The notes beneath the pieces are model-generated. The model was not told the origin of the DNA and did not search any database. It worked only from the letters and a program-made list of their open reading frames with translations. DNA of 64,000 nucleotides from positions 1-64,000 of the IMG/VR virus record IMGVR_UViG_3300048590_000661; one strand, given 5' to 3'. A program made the translations under genes and the position numbers. Every line of letters begins with the position of its first letter. Position 1 is the first letter of the stretch. Of the stretch, positions 1-6,299 are shown piece by piece. This stretch comes from a virus.

Positions 1-210
1 TTTATCTAAAAAGTTTATAAAATAATAATTCTCTTTAGGGTATATATTACCTACTAATATTAAATCTGTGTTATCTAACTTATCTATTAATACGAATATA
101 TTATCGCCTATTAGTTCAAAAAGAACTACGTATGTTTTATTAGGGATCGTTACTTCACAATATTCTTTATTAATAAAAGTAGCGTATGCAATATCTACAT
201 AGCTATTCAT
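1..210 (-). CDS. Hypothetical protein, 3' end beyond window
   Basis: An open reading frame starts with ATG at 210 and runs leftward off the window edge, giving 70 codons (MNSYVDIAYATFINKEYCEV...). No family is recognised. It is acidic and hydrophobic in alternation, like the two genes upstream. It follows the 248-517 gene by 37 bases on the same strand, so the three probably form one leftward operon. The start is not backed by a clear ribosome-binding site. Its C-terminus is not visible. Confidence 0.6.
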   Translation of the reverse strand, partial: MNSYVDIAYATFINKEYCEVTIPNKTYVVLFELIGDNIFVLIDKLDNTDLILVGNIYPKENYYFINFLDK

Positions 211-247
211 AGTAGATAAGGAAGGAGAAGATATGCCTAATAGTCTT

Positions 248-517
248 TTAAGTACTTCTATGATTATCATTAGTAAACTTTCTTTCTACATTATCTACTT
301 CTAAATATGCTTCGTCAATACCTCTTAAGGCACATACTTCTATTAATAAACCTTCAAAGTCTAATACTAATACATCATTATCTTCATTTAACACTATATT
401 AGTTAGCCTACTATTCCCTACTTTATCAAGTATATCAGTTAATTCTATATAGCTATTGCCTTCACTATCTTCTGCATAATAGTCATTAACTATTATTTCA
501 TCTATCTTACTAGCCAT
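248..517 (-). CDS. Hypothetical acidic protein, 89 aa
   Basis: This small acidic protein starts MASKIDEIIVNDYYAEDSEG and is rich in Asp, Glu, Asn and Val. I recognise no domain. The start ATG lies 3 bases after the stop of the upstream 55-residue gene (TAA-CTA-ATG), which suggests translational coupling. Nothing in the sequence shows a function. Small acidic early proteins are common in phages, but calling it a host-takeover or anti-defence protein would be a guess. Confidence 0.65.
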   Translation of the reverse strand: MASKIDEIIVNDYYAEDSEGNSYIELTDILDKVGNSRLTNIVLNEDNDVLVLDFEGLLIEVCALRGIDEAYLEVDNVERKFTNDNHRST

Positions 518-520
518 TAG

Positions 521-688
521 TTATACTATTCTTTCTATTTCTATCTTTAGTTTTGAGTCAGAAGATATCTTTAATATCTTTCCAGATCCAAAGTCAAGTA
601 TTACTACCTTCTCTTCTTCATAATACTTTATACTCTTAATAGTTTCATTACCTATCCTTCCCCTTAGTTCTTCTTCTTTACTTACCAT
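521..688 (-). CDS. Hypothetical protein, 55 aa
   Basis: A short leftward gene: ATG at 688, TAA at 521-523, product MVSKEEELRGRIGNETIKSI... ending KIEIERIV. It is highly charged and Lys/Glu-rich, with no recognised domain. A possible ribosome-binding site (AGGAAGAG) lies about 12 bases upstream. It is the first gene of the leftward cluster after the structured region 797-1231. Its stop nearly touches the next start, which supports a real operon rather than chance. Confidence 0.55.
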   Translation of the reverse strand: MVSKEEELRGRIGNETIKSIKYYEEEKVVILDFGSGKILKISSDSKLKIEIERIV

Positions 689-796
689 TCTTATTCTTCT
701 CTCTTCCTAATTAGGTCAGTTAGGTTATTATATTACTTTATTCTTCTATTTTATTTACTTCTTATTTCTTTATTATTAACTTATTTAACTAACTAA

Positions 797-1231
797 GCTT
801 GTATGTTCAAGGTTAAAGAACCAAGGAACCAACTGCCTAGAAAGACCCCCAAACCCCCAAAATTAGAGGGTTTCCAGCGCCGTTATCGGGAGTTCATCGA
901 ACCGACTAAGCTAACCGGAAGAAAGAGAAGTAAGAAAGAAGAAGAAAGCACATCGGTTGATGAACTTTTAATTCTTGTACTTCACCCTACCAGAGCCATC
1001 CGTTTCAGAAAACTTGTCCTTAAGTGCTTGTGGCAACTTCTAGGCCGGTTAGCTACACTGTAACAAGTTCGGTATTTCTGTTCAACTACTCTAGACTGGT
1101 TGAGTGACCACTATAGTTCTGAAGGGTGCTTTTAAATATCTAGCTTTATAGTGAAGTCGTAGTATCTTAAGAGTAATATTTAGTCTGACTATTTCAATTC
1201 AGACACGGCTTGTATATTCTTTTTATTTTCT
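797..1231. ncRNA. Putative structured noncoding RNA or long leader
   Basis: This stretch is less AT-rich than its surroundings and is full of complementary segments: hairpin 805-808/826-829 with inner 811-814/819-822; hairpin 853-858/868-873 (AAACCC/GGGTTT region); a 14-bp helix 891-898 plus 900-905 with 953-966; a perfect 10-bp helix 909-918 with 1045-1054 (AGCTAACCGG/CCGGTTAGCT) whose 5' strand lies inside the loop of the previous helix, so it would form a pseudoknot; 1011-1017 with 1063-1069; 1081-1088 with 1097-1104; 1109-1115 with 1147-1153; 1183-1188 with 1199-1204. A near-direct repeat (GCTTGTATRTTC) sits at 797-808 and 1208-1219. A strong leftward promoter ends just outside at 1239, favouring a minus-strand RNA, whereas several G-U closing pairs favour the plus strand, so the strand is open. 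I could not match it to tmRNA, RNase P or group I introns. Large phage RNAs such as GOLLD or ROOL are possible. Confidence 0.5.
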
Positions 1232-1238
1232 GTTTTAT

Positions 1239-1268
1239 ATTGTACCACAGGTCATGCTGGTTTGTCAA
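1239..1268 (-). promoter_or_regulatory. Sigma-70-type promoter, leftward
   Basis: Read leftward, the sequence gives TTGACA (1263-1268), an 18-base spacer, and TACAAT (1239-1244). Transcription would start near 1232, at the right edge of the structured region, and run toward the small genes at 688-1. The leader would be about 540 bases long. Confidence 0.65.
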
Positions 1269-1375
1269 CTTAAAGACTAGCTGGATCGATAGTTCTTTCC
1301 TATCAATCGTATCACCATTCATAGGCACAGACGATAGTAGAAAAATTCATTTATTTTCAACCAAACTATAGCTTA

Positions 1376-1384
1376 TGGTACAAT
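1376..1384 (+). promoter_or_regulatory. Possible extended -10 promoter
   Basis: TGG-TACAAT at 1376-1384 fits an extended -10 element. The -35 region is poor. It lies about 50 bases upstream of the winged-helix regulator gene at 1437 and points toward it. Confidence 0.35.
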
Positions 1385-1436
1385 GATAACTAAGAGTATA
1401 AAGCTCTTAAGTAACTAATTAGCAAAGGAAAAATCA

Positions 1437-1688
1437 ATGAGCAGACGAATAACAGAAACAGAATTGTTGACCGATAAAGAAAAAGTCTTTCAAGAACTAG
1501 GCTATGATGTTTTATATACTAGGGAAGAGGTTTGTAATGCAGCGAATGTATCTAGGATTTATTTGAAGCGGCTAATCGATAAGGGTACTTTACCTGGGCA
1601 TGTTGCAGTAGTAGGTAGGTACAAGTTGTTTACTAGTGAGGCGTTAGAAAATATTAAAGAACATTTTAAGCATCGTATCAATAAATAA
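1437..1688 (+). CDS. Small helix-turn-helix (MerR/excisionase-like) DNA-binding protein
   Basis: The 83-residue protein carries a winged-helix motif from about residue 26 to 70. The stretch YTREEVCNAANVSRIYLKRL is followed by IDKGTLPG and VGRYKLFTSEALENI, the layout of the MerR/excisionase helix-turn-helix family (the DNA-recognition helix followed by a wing). It has no effector domain. A ribosome-binding site (AGGAAA) lies 5 bases before the ATG. A perfect hairpin follows the stop, so it is probably a single-gene unit. It is a candidate regulator of the palindrome-covered promoter at 2825, but this is inference from proximity only. Confidence 0.75.
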   Translation: MSRRITETELLTDKEKVFQELGYDVLYTREEVCNAANVSRIYLKRLIDKGTLPGHVAVVGRYKLFTSEALENIKEHFKHRINK

Positions 1689-1690
1689 AA

Positions 1691-1723
1691 ATACCCAAAC
1701 TAATAGCGAGTTAGTTTGGGTAT
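1691..1723. terminator. Perfect 13-bp hairpin after the regulator gene
   Basis: Perfect inverted repeat 1691-1703 / 1711-1723 (ATACCCAAACTAA and its complement) with a 7-base loop, 2 bases after the stop codon at 1688. The A-run on its left side would be a U-run on the minus strand, so it may stop transcription in either direction. Confidence 0.7.
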
Positions 1724-1794
1724 CAAGGTATAGGGGTACTAGCCTCGATTATACTACATAAGTTAAATAAATACAAAAGGTATAGGTGGTGATT

Positions 1795-2580
1795 ATGCGT
1801 AAACGAGCGGAGTATTCAGAGGGTTATGTGTTTCCAAATAAACATTGGAAAATTATTAGAGAAATTGAAAAAAGAGGTAAACAACGATGTTTTCGATGTG
1901 CCTGTATGTTATGCAACATGGAATATGATGTGGTATTAGCAAGTTTAAGAAAAGAAAATGGTTGTTTCTGTTGTAAATCTTGTGCTATGTCTAAAGATTT
2001 AGTTGGTCAAAAATTTGGGAGATTATTAGTATTAGAAAAACATTCAATAAGTAAGAATAGAACCAATAAATATTTATGCTTATGCGACTGTCAAAATACA
2101 TGTGTTGTTTTTAGTACTGATTTACGCAGCAAAAAGATAATTTCATGTGGGTGTTACAGAAATGAATTGCTTATTCACAATAATAAATTAAACTGCGGCG
2201 AATTAGCGCCCAATTGGAAGGGTGGCGTAACGCCTCAAAATAAAATCGATAGAGATAAGATTACGCAACAGTTGAACCCATTAGTCCGCGAAAGAGATGG
2301 TGAAACTTGCCAAAAGTGTAGCCAGCACAAAGGATGGTTAGAAGTACACCACATATTCGATTTTGGGACTTATCAAGAATTACGATTTGAAATAAATAAC
2401 CTCATCACGTTATGCAAAAATTGTCATGATGATTTTCATTCTGTTTATTCAAGATACGGCAGCAACACCCTATCCGACTTAGAAGCATGGTTATCTCACG
2501 ATTACAAATATAGAACTGAGCTACTAGCGGCTTACTCAACTGTCATAGCGGCACCTACGTTAAGCGATAGCGTTAGTTAG
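1795..2580 (+). CDS. HNH homing endonuclease with zinc-ribbon and FGRL-type domains
   Basis: A 261-residue free-standing HNH nuclease. It has an N-terminal Cys-rich part (CACMLC...CFCCKSC), a central module with the GQKFGRLLVLEK signature ending in SCGC, and a C-terminal HNH domain (RERDGETCQKC, LEVHHIFDF, NLITLCKNCHDDFH) with its zinc Cys pairs. It is clearly related to the proteins at 54361 and 61501. The alignment with the latter (MRRIIEITTG.EVLPNKHWK against MRKRAEYSEGYVFPNKHWK) supports the ATG at 1795 over the upstream GTG codons at 1786 and 1789. Such enzymes cut genomes lacking the gene and so spread by recombination; here it is a mobile passenger. Confidence 0.88.
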   Translation: MRKRAEYSEGYVFPNKHWKIIREIEKRGKQRCFRCACMLCNMEYDVVLASLRKENGCFCCKSCAMSKDLVGQKFGRLLVLEKHSISKNRTNKYLCLCDCQNTCVVFSTDLRSKKIISCGCYRNELLIHNNKLNCGELAPNWKGGVTPQNKIDRDKITQQLNPLVRERDGETCQKCSQHKGWLEVHHIFDFGTYQELRFEINNLITLCKNCHDDFHSVYSRYGSNTLSDLEAWLSHDYKYRTELLAAYSTVIAAPTLSDSVS

Positions 2581-2824
2581 GTAGATTATGACCTTGACGG
2601 ATTTTTAGACACCTCTACGCCCTAGTTTTCTAAATTAGATTATAGGGCTAGAATTTTTCACTCTACCACCCACAGTCTAGCAATCAAAAAACGAGGCTAA
2701 ATCAATCGAAAAAACTTCAGCAATAGTATTTGACCTAAGTAAGAATATCATTCAATCTAGCCCTAATTTTCTACAGTTAATAGGTAAGCCGCATTTATGA
2801 AAATATTACTAGCTAAGTGGCGGC
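2581..2824. other. Intergenic region with hairpins and GCCCTA motifs
   Basis: No gene is supported between the HNH stop and the promoter. GCCCTA at 2619-2624 pairs with TAGGGC at 2643-2648. A second copy of the same context (GCCCTA followed by RTTTTCTA) is at 2760-2773. The right end holds the nested palindrome described under the 2825 promoter. Confidence 0.5.
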
Positions 2825-2847
2825 TTGACAAAAATAGATAACTGTAG
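2771..2847. repeat. Nested palindrome overlapping a promoter (possible operator)
   Basis: Outer arms CTACAGTTA (2771-2779) and TAACTGTAG (2839-2847) enclose inner arms AAGCCGC (2786-2792) and GCGGCTT (2820-2826). The right inner arm ends in the -35 box and the right outer arm fills the spacer up to the -10 box of the promoter below. The hairpin lies upstream of the predicted start site, so it is better read as a protein-binding or DNA-looping site than as an RNA leader. Confidence 0.55.
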
Positions 2848-2853
2848 TATACT
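2825..2853 (+). promoter_or_regulatory. Sigma-70-type promoter of the left rightward cluster
   Basis: TTGACA (2825-2830), 17-base spacer, TATACT (2848-2853): near-consensus. It lies about 45 bases before the gene at 2898 and probably drives the chain of small genes to 5665. Confidence 0.85.
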
Positions 2854-2897
2854 AGTTGGAGTTAATGATATTTTTATTTTAGAAAGGTAAGTTACTT

Positions 2898-3176
2898 ATG
2901 GCAAAGCAAGCAAGTGTCTCAATAGAGGAACAGGAAACCACATTCACGGTAGAAGCAACCGACCGAAATACTTTATATGTATTTTCAAATGACCCTACTT
3001 GGATTCGTCGGCTAGATGGTATTACAGAATCATATCGGGAAGATTCATATGGCAAATTTTACAAATTGGATTTATCAGAATTTACTTTCACGTTACGCCC
3101 AAAGCGTAAGATGACAGAGGAACAAAAGCGTGCTAGTGCAGAGCGTTTACAGACGGCACGTTTAGCCACAAAATAA
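2898..3176 (+). CDS. Hypothetical protein, 92 aa
   Basis: First gene after the 2825 promoter, with a ribosome-binding site (GAAAGG) upstream. The N-terminal two thirds look like a small beta-rich domain (TFTVEATDRNTLYVFSNDP, then YGKFYKLDLSEFTFTLRPK). The C-terminus is a basic helix (KMTEEQKRASAERLQTAR). That helix could bind nucleic acid, but I recognise no named family. The stop overlaps the start of an AGCCCTAGA motif. Confidence 0.75.
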   Translation: MAKQASVSIEEQETTFTVEATDRNTLYVFSNDPTWIRRLDGITESYREDSYGKFYKLDLSEFTFTLRPKRKMTEEQKRASAERLQTARLATK

Positions 3177-3250
3177 GCCCTAGATTCAACGAAAAAGTTC
3201 AAATGGCATCAATGTACCAAATGAACTATTAAGAAGCCATATAGCCCTAG
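3176..3250 (+). promoter_or_regulatory. Intergenic hairpin flanked by AGCCCTAG motifs
   Basis: A symmetric hairpin has outer arms AGTTCA (3196-3201) and TGAACT (3222-3227) and inner arms TGG (3204-3206) and CCA (3217-3219), separated by an AA/AA internal loop. AGCCCTAG occurs directly repeated on both sides (3176-3183 and 3243-3250). Role unknown; an RNA processing or regulator-binding site is possible. Confidence 0.45.
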
Positions 3251-3293
3251 AAAAAGACCTAACAACAGAGGATTATAGACAGGAAAATAAAAG

Positions 3294-3596
3294 ATGACAA
3301 CCAAGATTAATTATACACCAGAGCTAAAAGAGTTTTTCAAGACTTTTACCGATAAAAAATTAGACCGTCGCTGGTATTTGGTAGTAGAGAAAGATGGTGT
3401 TAACAAGCTAACATATAGCCTATGTCAGAAGTTGATTAATGTAACTGATGAGGATATTGAGGAAATGATTAAAGAAGAATCAAAAAATATGTATGATAAT
3501 GAAGATTTTGAAGAAGAACAAGTAATAAACCTGATGCGGGAATTACGCCAACGATATGAGATATTTATTAAAGAGATTATGGATGACCAGTCATGA
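3294..3596 (+). CDS. Hypothetical acidic protein, 100 aa
   Basis: The product begins MTTKINYTPELKEFFKTFTD and has a strongly acidic helical C-terminal half (EEDIEEMIKEESKN... then EEEQVINLMRELRQRY). No domain is recognised. The stop overlaps the start of the next gene by 4 bases (ATGA), showing translational coupling in the 2898-5665 operon. Confidence 0.7.
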   Translation: MTTKINYTPELKEFFKTFTDKKLDRRWYLVVEKDGVNKLTYSLCQKLINVTDEDIEEMIKEESKNMYDNEDFEEEQVINLMRELRQRYEIFIKEIMDDQS

Positions 3597-3778
3597 TAAT
3601 CACCATCATTTCAACATTATCTAAAGAAGAATTAGAATTAATTCGTAACTATTATAACCGCAATAAAACAATTACGTTATTTACGAAAAATTTCAAGGTG
3701 GCAGAATTTATTCCTATGGAAGATTTAGAAGGAAAGTATTCTGTAGAGCTAACCTTAACGGAGATAACAAACGAATAA
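3593..3778 (+). CDS. Hypothetical protein, 61 aa
   Basis: Small product MIITIISTLSKEELELIRNY... with a predicted helix-strand pattern and a C-terminus VELTLTEITNE. It resembles a shortened form of the next gene's product (both have a TKEE or SKEE helix then a strand ending in ELEE/ELTL), so the two may be diverged paralogues. It overlaps its upstream neighbour by 4 bases. Function unknown. Confidence 0.65.
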   Translation: MIITIISTLSKEELELIRNYYNRNKTITLFTKNFKVAEFIPMEDLEGKYSVELTLTEITNE

Positions 3779-3790
3779 ACGCCGCCCGTT

Positions 3791-3862
3791 GATCGGGAAA
3801 AATACGGCAAAACACGCAAATTAATGTCTTTGTAGTAAATCTTACATTAACAGAAAAGAGGG
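3791..3862 (+). repeat. 72-nt intergenic element, copy 1
   Basis: Aligns without gaps to 5139-5210, with about 52 of 72 positions identical by hand count. Shared blocks include AATACGGCAA (3801-3810) and TTTGTAGT..A..CTTACA (around 3829-3846). The latter can fold as a small hairpin. Each copy ends at the ribosome-binding site of the next gene. Confidence 0.8.
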
Positions 3863-3865
3863 TAT

Positions 3866-4252
3866 ATGAAGTTTTATGTGATGGGCGAATTAACAAAGGA
3901 AGAGGCTAACAAACTAATAGTTACGAATTATTTATCATTAGATAAAATTGAATTATTTGGTAGAGAATTTAAACTAACGGTTAAGTCAATGGATTCAGAT
4001 GTACCATTTAATTATTACGACATTCAATTTGAGTTAGAAGAGATACCGCAAGAATATGTAGTAATTAGTAATATTGTTGAGTATAAAGAGTTTATGCCTA
4101 TTTATTTAGAGGTTATGAGTAAAGAGTATTTATATAAAGACAATAAATATTTAATAGACTATTTTGAATATTCTATACATGGCAAATCTGATGGTAAAAT
4201 TTATTATAATTATTCGTTAGGGTTAAAGTTAAAAAAGGAAGATATATGTTAG
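3866..4252 (+). CDS. Hypothetical protein, 128 aa
   Basis: The product starts MKFYVMGELTKEEANKLI and alternates strands and helices. No family is recognised. Its N-terminal 45 residues resemble the 61-residue product encoded just upstream (TKEEANKLIVTNYLSLDKIELFG against SKEELELIRNYYNRNKTITLFT). A GAGGG ribosome-binding site is provided by the 72-nt repeated element. It overlaps the next gene by 7 bases. Confidence 0.7.
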   Translation: MKFYVMGELTKEEANKLIVTNYLSLDKIELFGREFKLTVKSMDSDVPFNYYDIQFELEEIPQEYVVISNIVEYKEFMPIYLEVMSKEYLYKDNKYLIDYFEYSIHGKSDGKIYYNYSLGLKLKKEDIC

Positions 4253-4578
4253 TAAATATTTCAGCAGGGAATAGCGATAATAAAGTAACCCAACAAGAGT
4301 GGAAAGGCGAAACTGTAGTATACATTTGGATAGGCACATGGTTAGTTGATGCAAATGGCTATATGATTACGTATAAGCAATTGGGATTTAATCATCCGCA
4401 AAAGGAGCATCCTATATTGCCATTTAAAGATTATATAGAAACATTAGATGGTATTAAAAGACTTGGATACAAACAACCATCACTAATAAATAGTGTAATG
4501 ACTTATTATGATGTAATGACAACCGAGCAATTTCATAATTTAAAATTAGATATAGAAGGGGCAATGACTAGTGAGTAA
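4246..4578 (+). CDS. Hypothetical protein, 110 aa
   Basis: Product MLVNISAGNSDNKVTQQEWKG... with several Trp and Tyr residues (VVYIWIGTWLVDANGYM). No domain is recognised. The gene overlaps both neighbours (7 and 8 bases), typical of a tightly packed early operon. Confidence 0.7.
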   Translation: MLVNISAGNSDNKVTQQEWKGETVVYIWIGTWLVDANGYMITYKQLGFNHPQKEHPILPFKDYIETLDGIKRLGYKQPSLINSVMTYYDVMTTEQFHNLKLDIEGAMTSE

Positions 4579-4804
4579 ACAAGGGAAGTTATATAATTTT
4601 ATCCAGTGGCTAAATAGTGTAATGCAGCCTATTGGGTTTGTGGAAATAAAACTTACCACCGTATCGCATGACGAATATTGGAAACACTATTTAGTTATGG
4701 TAGGGTCAAAAACTTTTAGAGGTAATGAAGAAGAAATTATGGCTAAGTTAACGAAACTAGTTATTGAAGAGATGAGCGAAAGAATTAAGGAGTTAAGTTT
4801 ATGA
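4571..4804 (+). CDS. Hypothetical protein, 77 aa, GTG start
   Basis: Product begins with GTG (MSKQGKLYNFIQWLNSVMQ), placed 9 bases after a GGGG ribosome-binding site inside the previous gene. A beta-strand-like middle is followed by an amphipathic C-terminal helix (EEIMAKLTKLVIEEMSERIK). No family is recognised. It overlaps the next gene by 4 bases. Confidence 0.65.
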   Translation: MSKQGKLYNFIQWLNSVMQPIGFVEIKLTTVSHDEYWKHYLVMVGSKTFRGNEEEIMAKLTKLVIEEMSERIKELSL

Positions 4805-5130
4805 GGGCATTAGTTTATGTATTCGCTATTGTTTTATTATATTTAGTAGCTTCATTATTTCTAGATATGATTGATAAAAAGATTACAATAGTAGATGAGG
4901 ATGTTAGTGTACCAAGTATCGTCGCTAATCCTAATGAGGTAGTGCCAGCTATTGAGACGATTCCAAATTGGGAAAATAGCTTTTCGCCGCCGAGTAGATT
5001 TTACCAAGATAATGGACAGATTTTCGACAGGTGTCCTAATCCAGAAGCATTACAGCAATGCGATCTCATTTTGAGACAACTTGGTTTGCCATTTGAACCG
5101 GAACAAGATAAATTGGACTACAGTAAATAA
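4801..5130 (+). CDS. Small secreted or membrane-anchored protein, 109 aa
   Basis: An N-terminal hydrophobic segment at residues 4-22 (LVYVFAIVLLYLVASLFLD) would anchor or export the protein. The rest is a short outside domain containing two Cys (DRCPNPEALQQCDLI) that could form a disulfide. No family is recognised. A membrane-located early phage protein might act in exclusion or lysis control, but nothing here shows it. ATG overlaps the previous stop (TTTATGAG). Confidence 0.65.
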   Translation: MRALVYVFAIVLLYLVASLFLDMIDKKITIVDEDVSVPSIVANPNEVVPAIETIPNWENSFSPPSRFYQDNGQIFDRCPNPEALQQCDLILRQLGLPFEPEQDKLDYSK

Positions 5131-5138
5131 AGGTCACT

Positions 5139-5210
5139 CATCGGAGAGAATACGGCAATAATTGTAAATTAGCGGTTTTGTAGTGAAGCTTACAGTAATA
5201 GAATGGAGCG
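5139..5210 (+). repeat. 72-nt intergenic element, copy 2
   Basis: Second copy of the element at 3791-3862, aligned without gaps. The AATACGGCAA block is at 5149-5158 and the TGTAGTGAAGCTTACA hairpin block at 5179-5194. The hairpin differs from copy 1 by TAA/TTA against TGA/TTA, which keeps pairing through a G-U. It directly precedes the gene at 5216. Confidence 0.8.
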
Positions 5211-5215
5211 AATAA

Positions 5216-5665
5216 ATGAGCGAAGCAATAGGATTGCGGCTACATGCCGACCATTTAATGCGTGTGCAATTGCACATGAATAAAATCATAAATAACTTAC
5301 TTAGTAGGCTTGTATGCCATGATAGTAGCAAATATAATACTGAAGAAATATCATTAATTATTGGAAAGGCAATGTTAAATAATACTACTTACGGAAGTGC
5401 CGAATATAACATTGCGTTAAAATCTGTTCAAGACGGAGTGTTAAGCCACTACAGTAAAAATACACACCATCCTGAACATTATGTTAATGGTATTGTTGGT
5501 ATGTCATTATTTGATTTGTTAGAAATGTTGGCGGATTGGAAGTCTGCTGGTGAGCAAAATGGAGGTGATATTCTTTCATCATTGACGATTAATATTGATA
5601 GATATAATATTCCAGAGCCTATTGCTAAGATTATATCTAATACAATACAAGAATTAAACTGGTAA
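5216..5665 (+). CDS. DUF5662-like HD-type phage protein
   Basis: The 149-residue protein carries HDSSKY (about residues 39-44), then HYSKNTHHPEHY (about 77-88) and LLEMLADWKSA (about 101-111). This is the spacing of histidines and acidic residues seen in DUF5662 phage proteins, which look like small HD-fold metal-dependent proteins of unknown substrate. A second, clearer member is at 56249 on the other strand. The start follows a GGAG site in the repeated 72-nt element. It is the last gene of the rightward left-arm cluster. Confidence 0.65.
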   Translation: MSEAIGLRLHADHLMRVQLHMNKIINNLLSRLVCHDSSKYNTEEISLIIGKAMLNNTTYGSAEYNIALKSVQDGVLSHYSKNTHHPEHYVNGIVGMSLFDLLEMLADWKSAGEQNGGDILSSLTINIDRYNIPEPIAKIISNTIQELNW

Positions 5666-5715
5666 AAATATCCCACATGAAAGCGATTGATAACGTCTTT
5701 ATGTGGGATATTTTT
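5664..5715. terminator. Bidirectional terminator between convergent genes
   Basis: Perfect 15-bp inverted repeat: 5664-5678 (AAAAATATCCCACAT) and 5701-5715, with a U-run on both strands. It sits exactly between the convergent genes ending at 5665 and 5719, so it can stop both transcripts. Confidence 0.92.
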
Positions 5716-5718
5716 ATT

Positions 5719-6297
5719 CTATCCCCATTGACTAGCCATTGCATTAGCGATAGATTTAAAACTTTTGCTTCTAGTTTTACCACCACGAGTAGCGTCAGTA
5801 AAGTGACGGTTCTTACCATTGCTATCTACATAATAAGGTTCTGGTTTATTCTTTTTATTGGCGATATCATAAGTTAGTAATGGTAGATTCTTTAGCCATA
5901 AACAAGTACGTTTCATTTCTGGCTCACCAAAATAATAAGGGTGAATTATCTGGTCAGGTTTTCGGTATACTGTATTAGGGTAGCCTACTGGGTTTTCTAC
6001 ACAAATTTTTTCAATGGGTGCATTAATGAATAATATAAAAAACTCTAAAGCCTGTTCTCTTAGTTCTGCTCTACCTGGATTATTCCATGAACTAGTGGCT
6101 GCATAACTAAGGTAAGTACATGGTGGATGAGCTATTAATAAGTCCCACCCATCATAAAGTATATCAAGTACATTACCTTGATAATGTGGACCTTCTGATT
6201 CTGTTGGCAAAAGATCACAAGACATTGCGTCATGCCCTAATTTTAGAAACGCATCGCGAGTTGTACCACTATATTCACATGCCACTAATACTTTCAT
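5719..6297 (-). CDS. DNA methyltransferase-like phage protein
   Basis: The 192-residue protein has the layout of a widespread phage family often annotated as DNA cytosine methyltransferase: MKVLVACEYSGTTRDAFLKLGHDAMSCDL (SAM-binding-like strand and loop), then LLIAHPPCTYLS (HPPCT motif) and ENPVGYPNTVYRKPDQIIHP. It ends in FKSIANAMASQWG. It is much shorter than a full C5 methyltransferase and lacks the second half, so whether it methylates DNA is uncertain. It is the last gene of the leftward cluster started at 9225. Confidence 0.75.
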   Translation of the reverse strand: MKVLVACEYSGTTRDAFLKLGHDAMSCDLLPTESEGPHYQGNVLDILYDGWDLLIAHPPCTYLSYAATSSWNNPGRAELREQALEFFILFINAPIEKICVENPVGYPNTVYRKPDQIIHPYYFGEPEMKRTCLWLKNLPLLTYDIANKKNKPEPYYVDSNGKNRHFTDATRGGKTRSKSFKSIANAMASQWG

Positions 6298-6299
6298 TT

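Noticed and set aside
235-307. Short plus-strand frame MPNSLLSTSMIII... after GGAAGGAG
   Set aside because: The ribosome-binding site is good but the 23-codon product lies antisense to two genes of a clear leftward operon.
803-1063. 86-aa reading frame on the plus strand
   Set aside because: It lies inside the structured region, its composition and codon use differ from neighbours, it lacks a ribosome-binding site and it overlaps several long-range helices. I treat it as noncoding.
891-1205. tmRNA, RNase P RNA or group I intron
   Set aside because: No tRNA-like ends, no RNase P core motifs and no group I P7/P3 arrangement could be fitted by eye.
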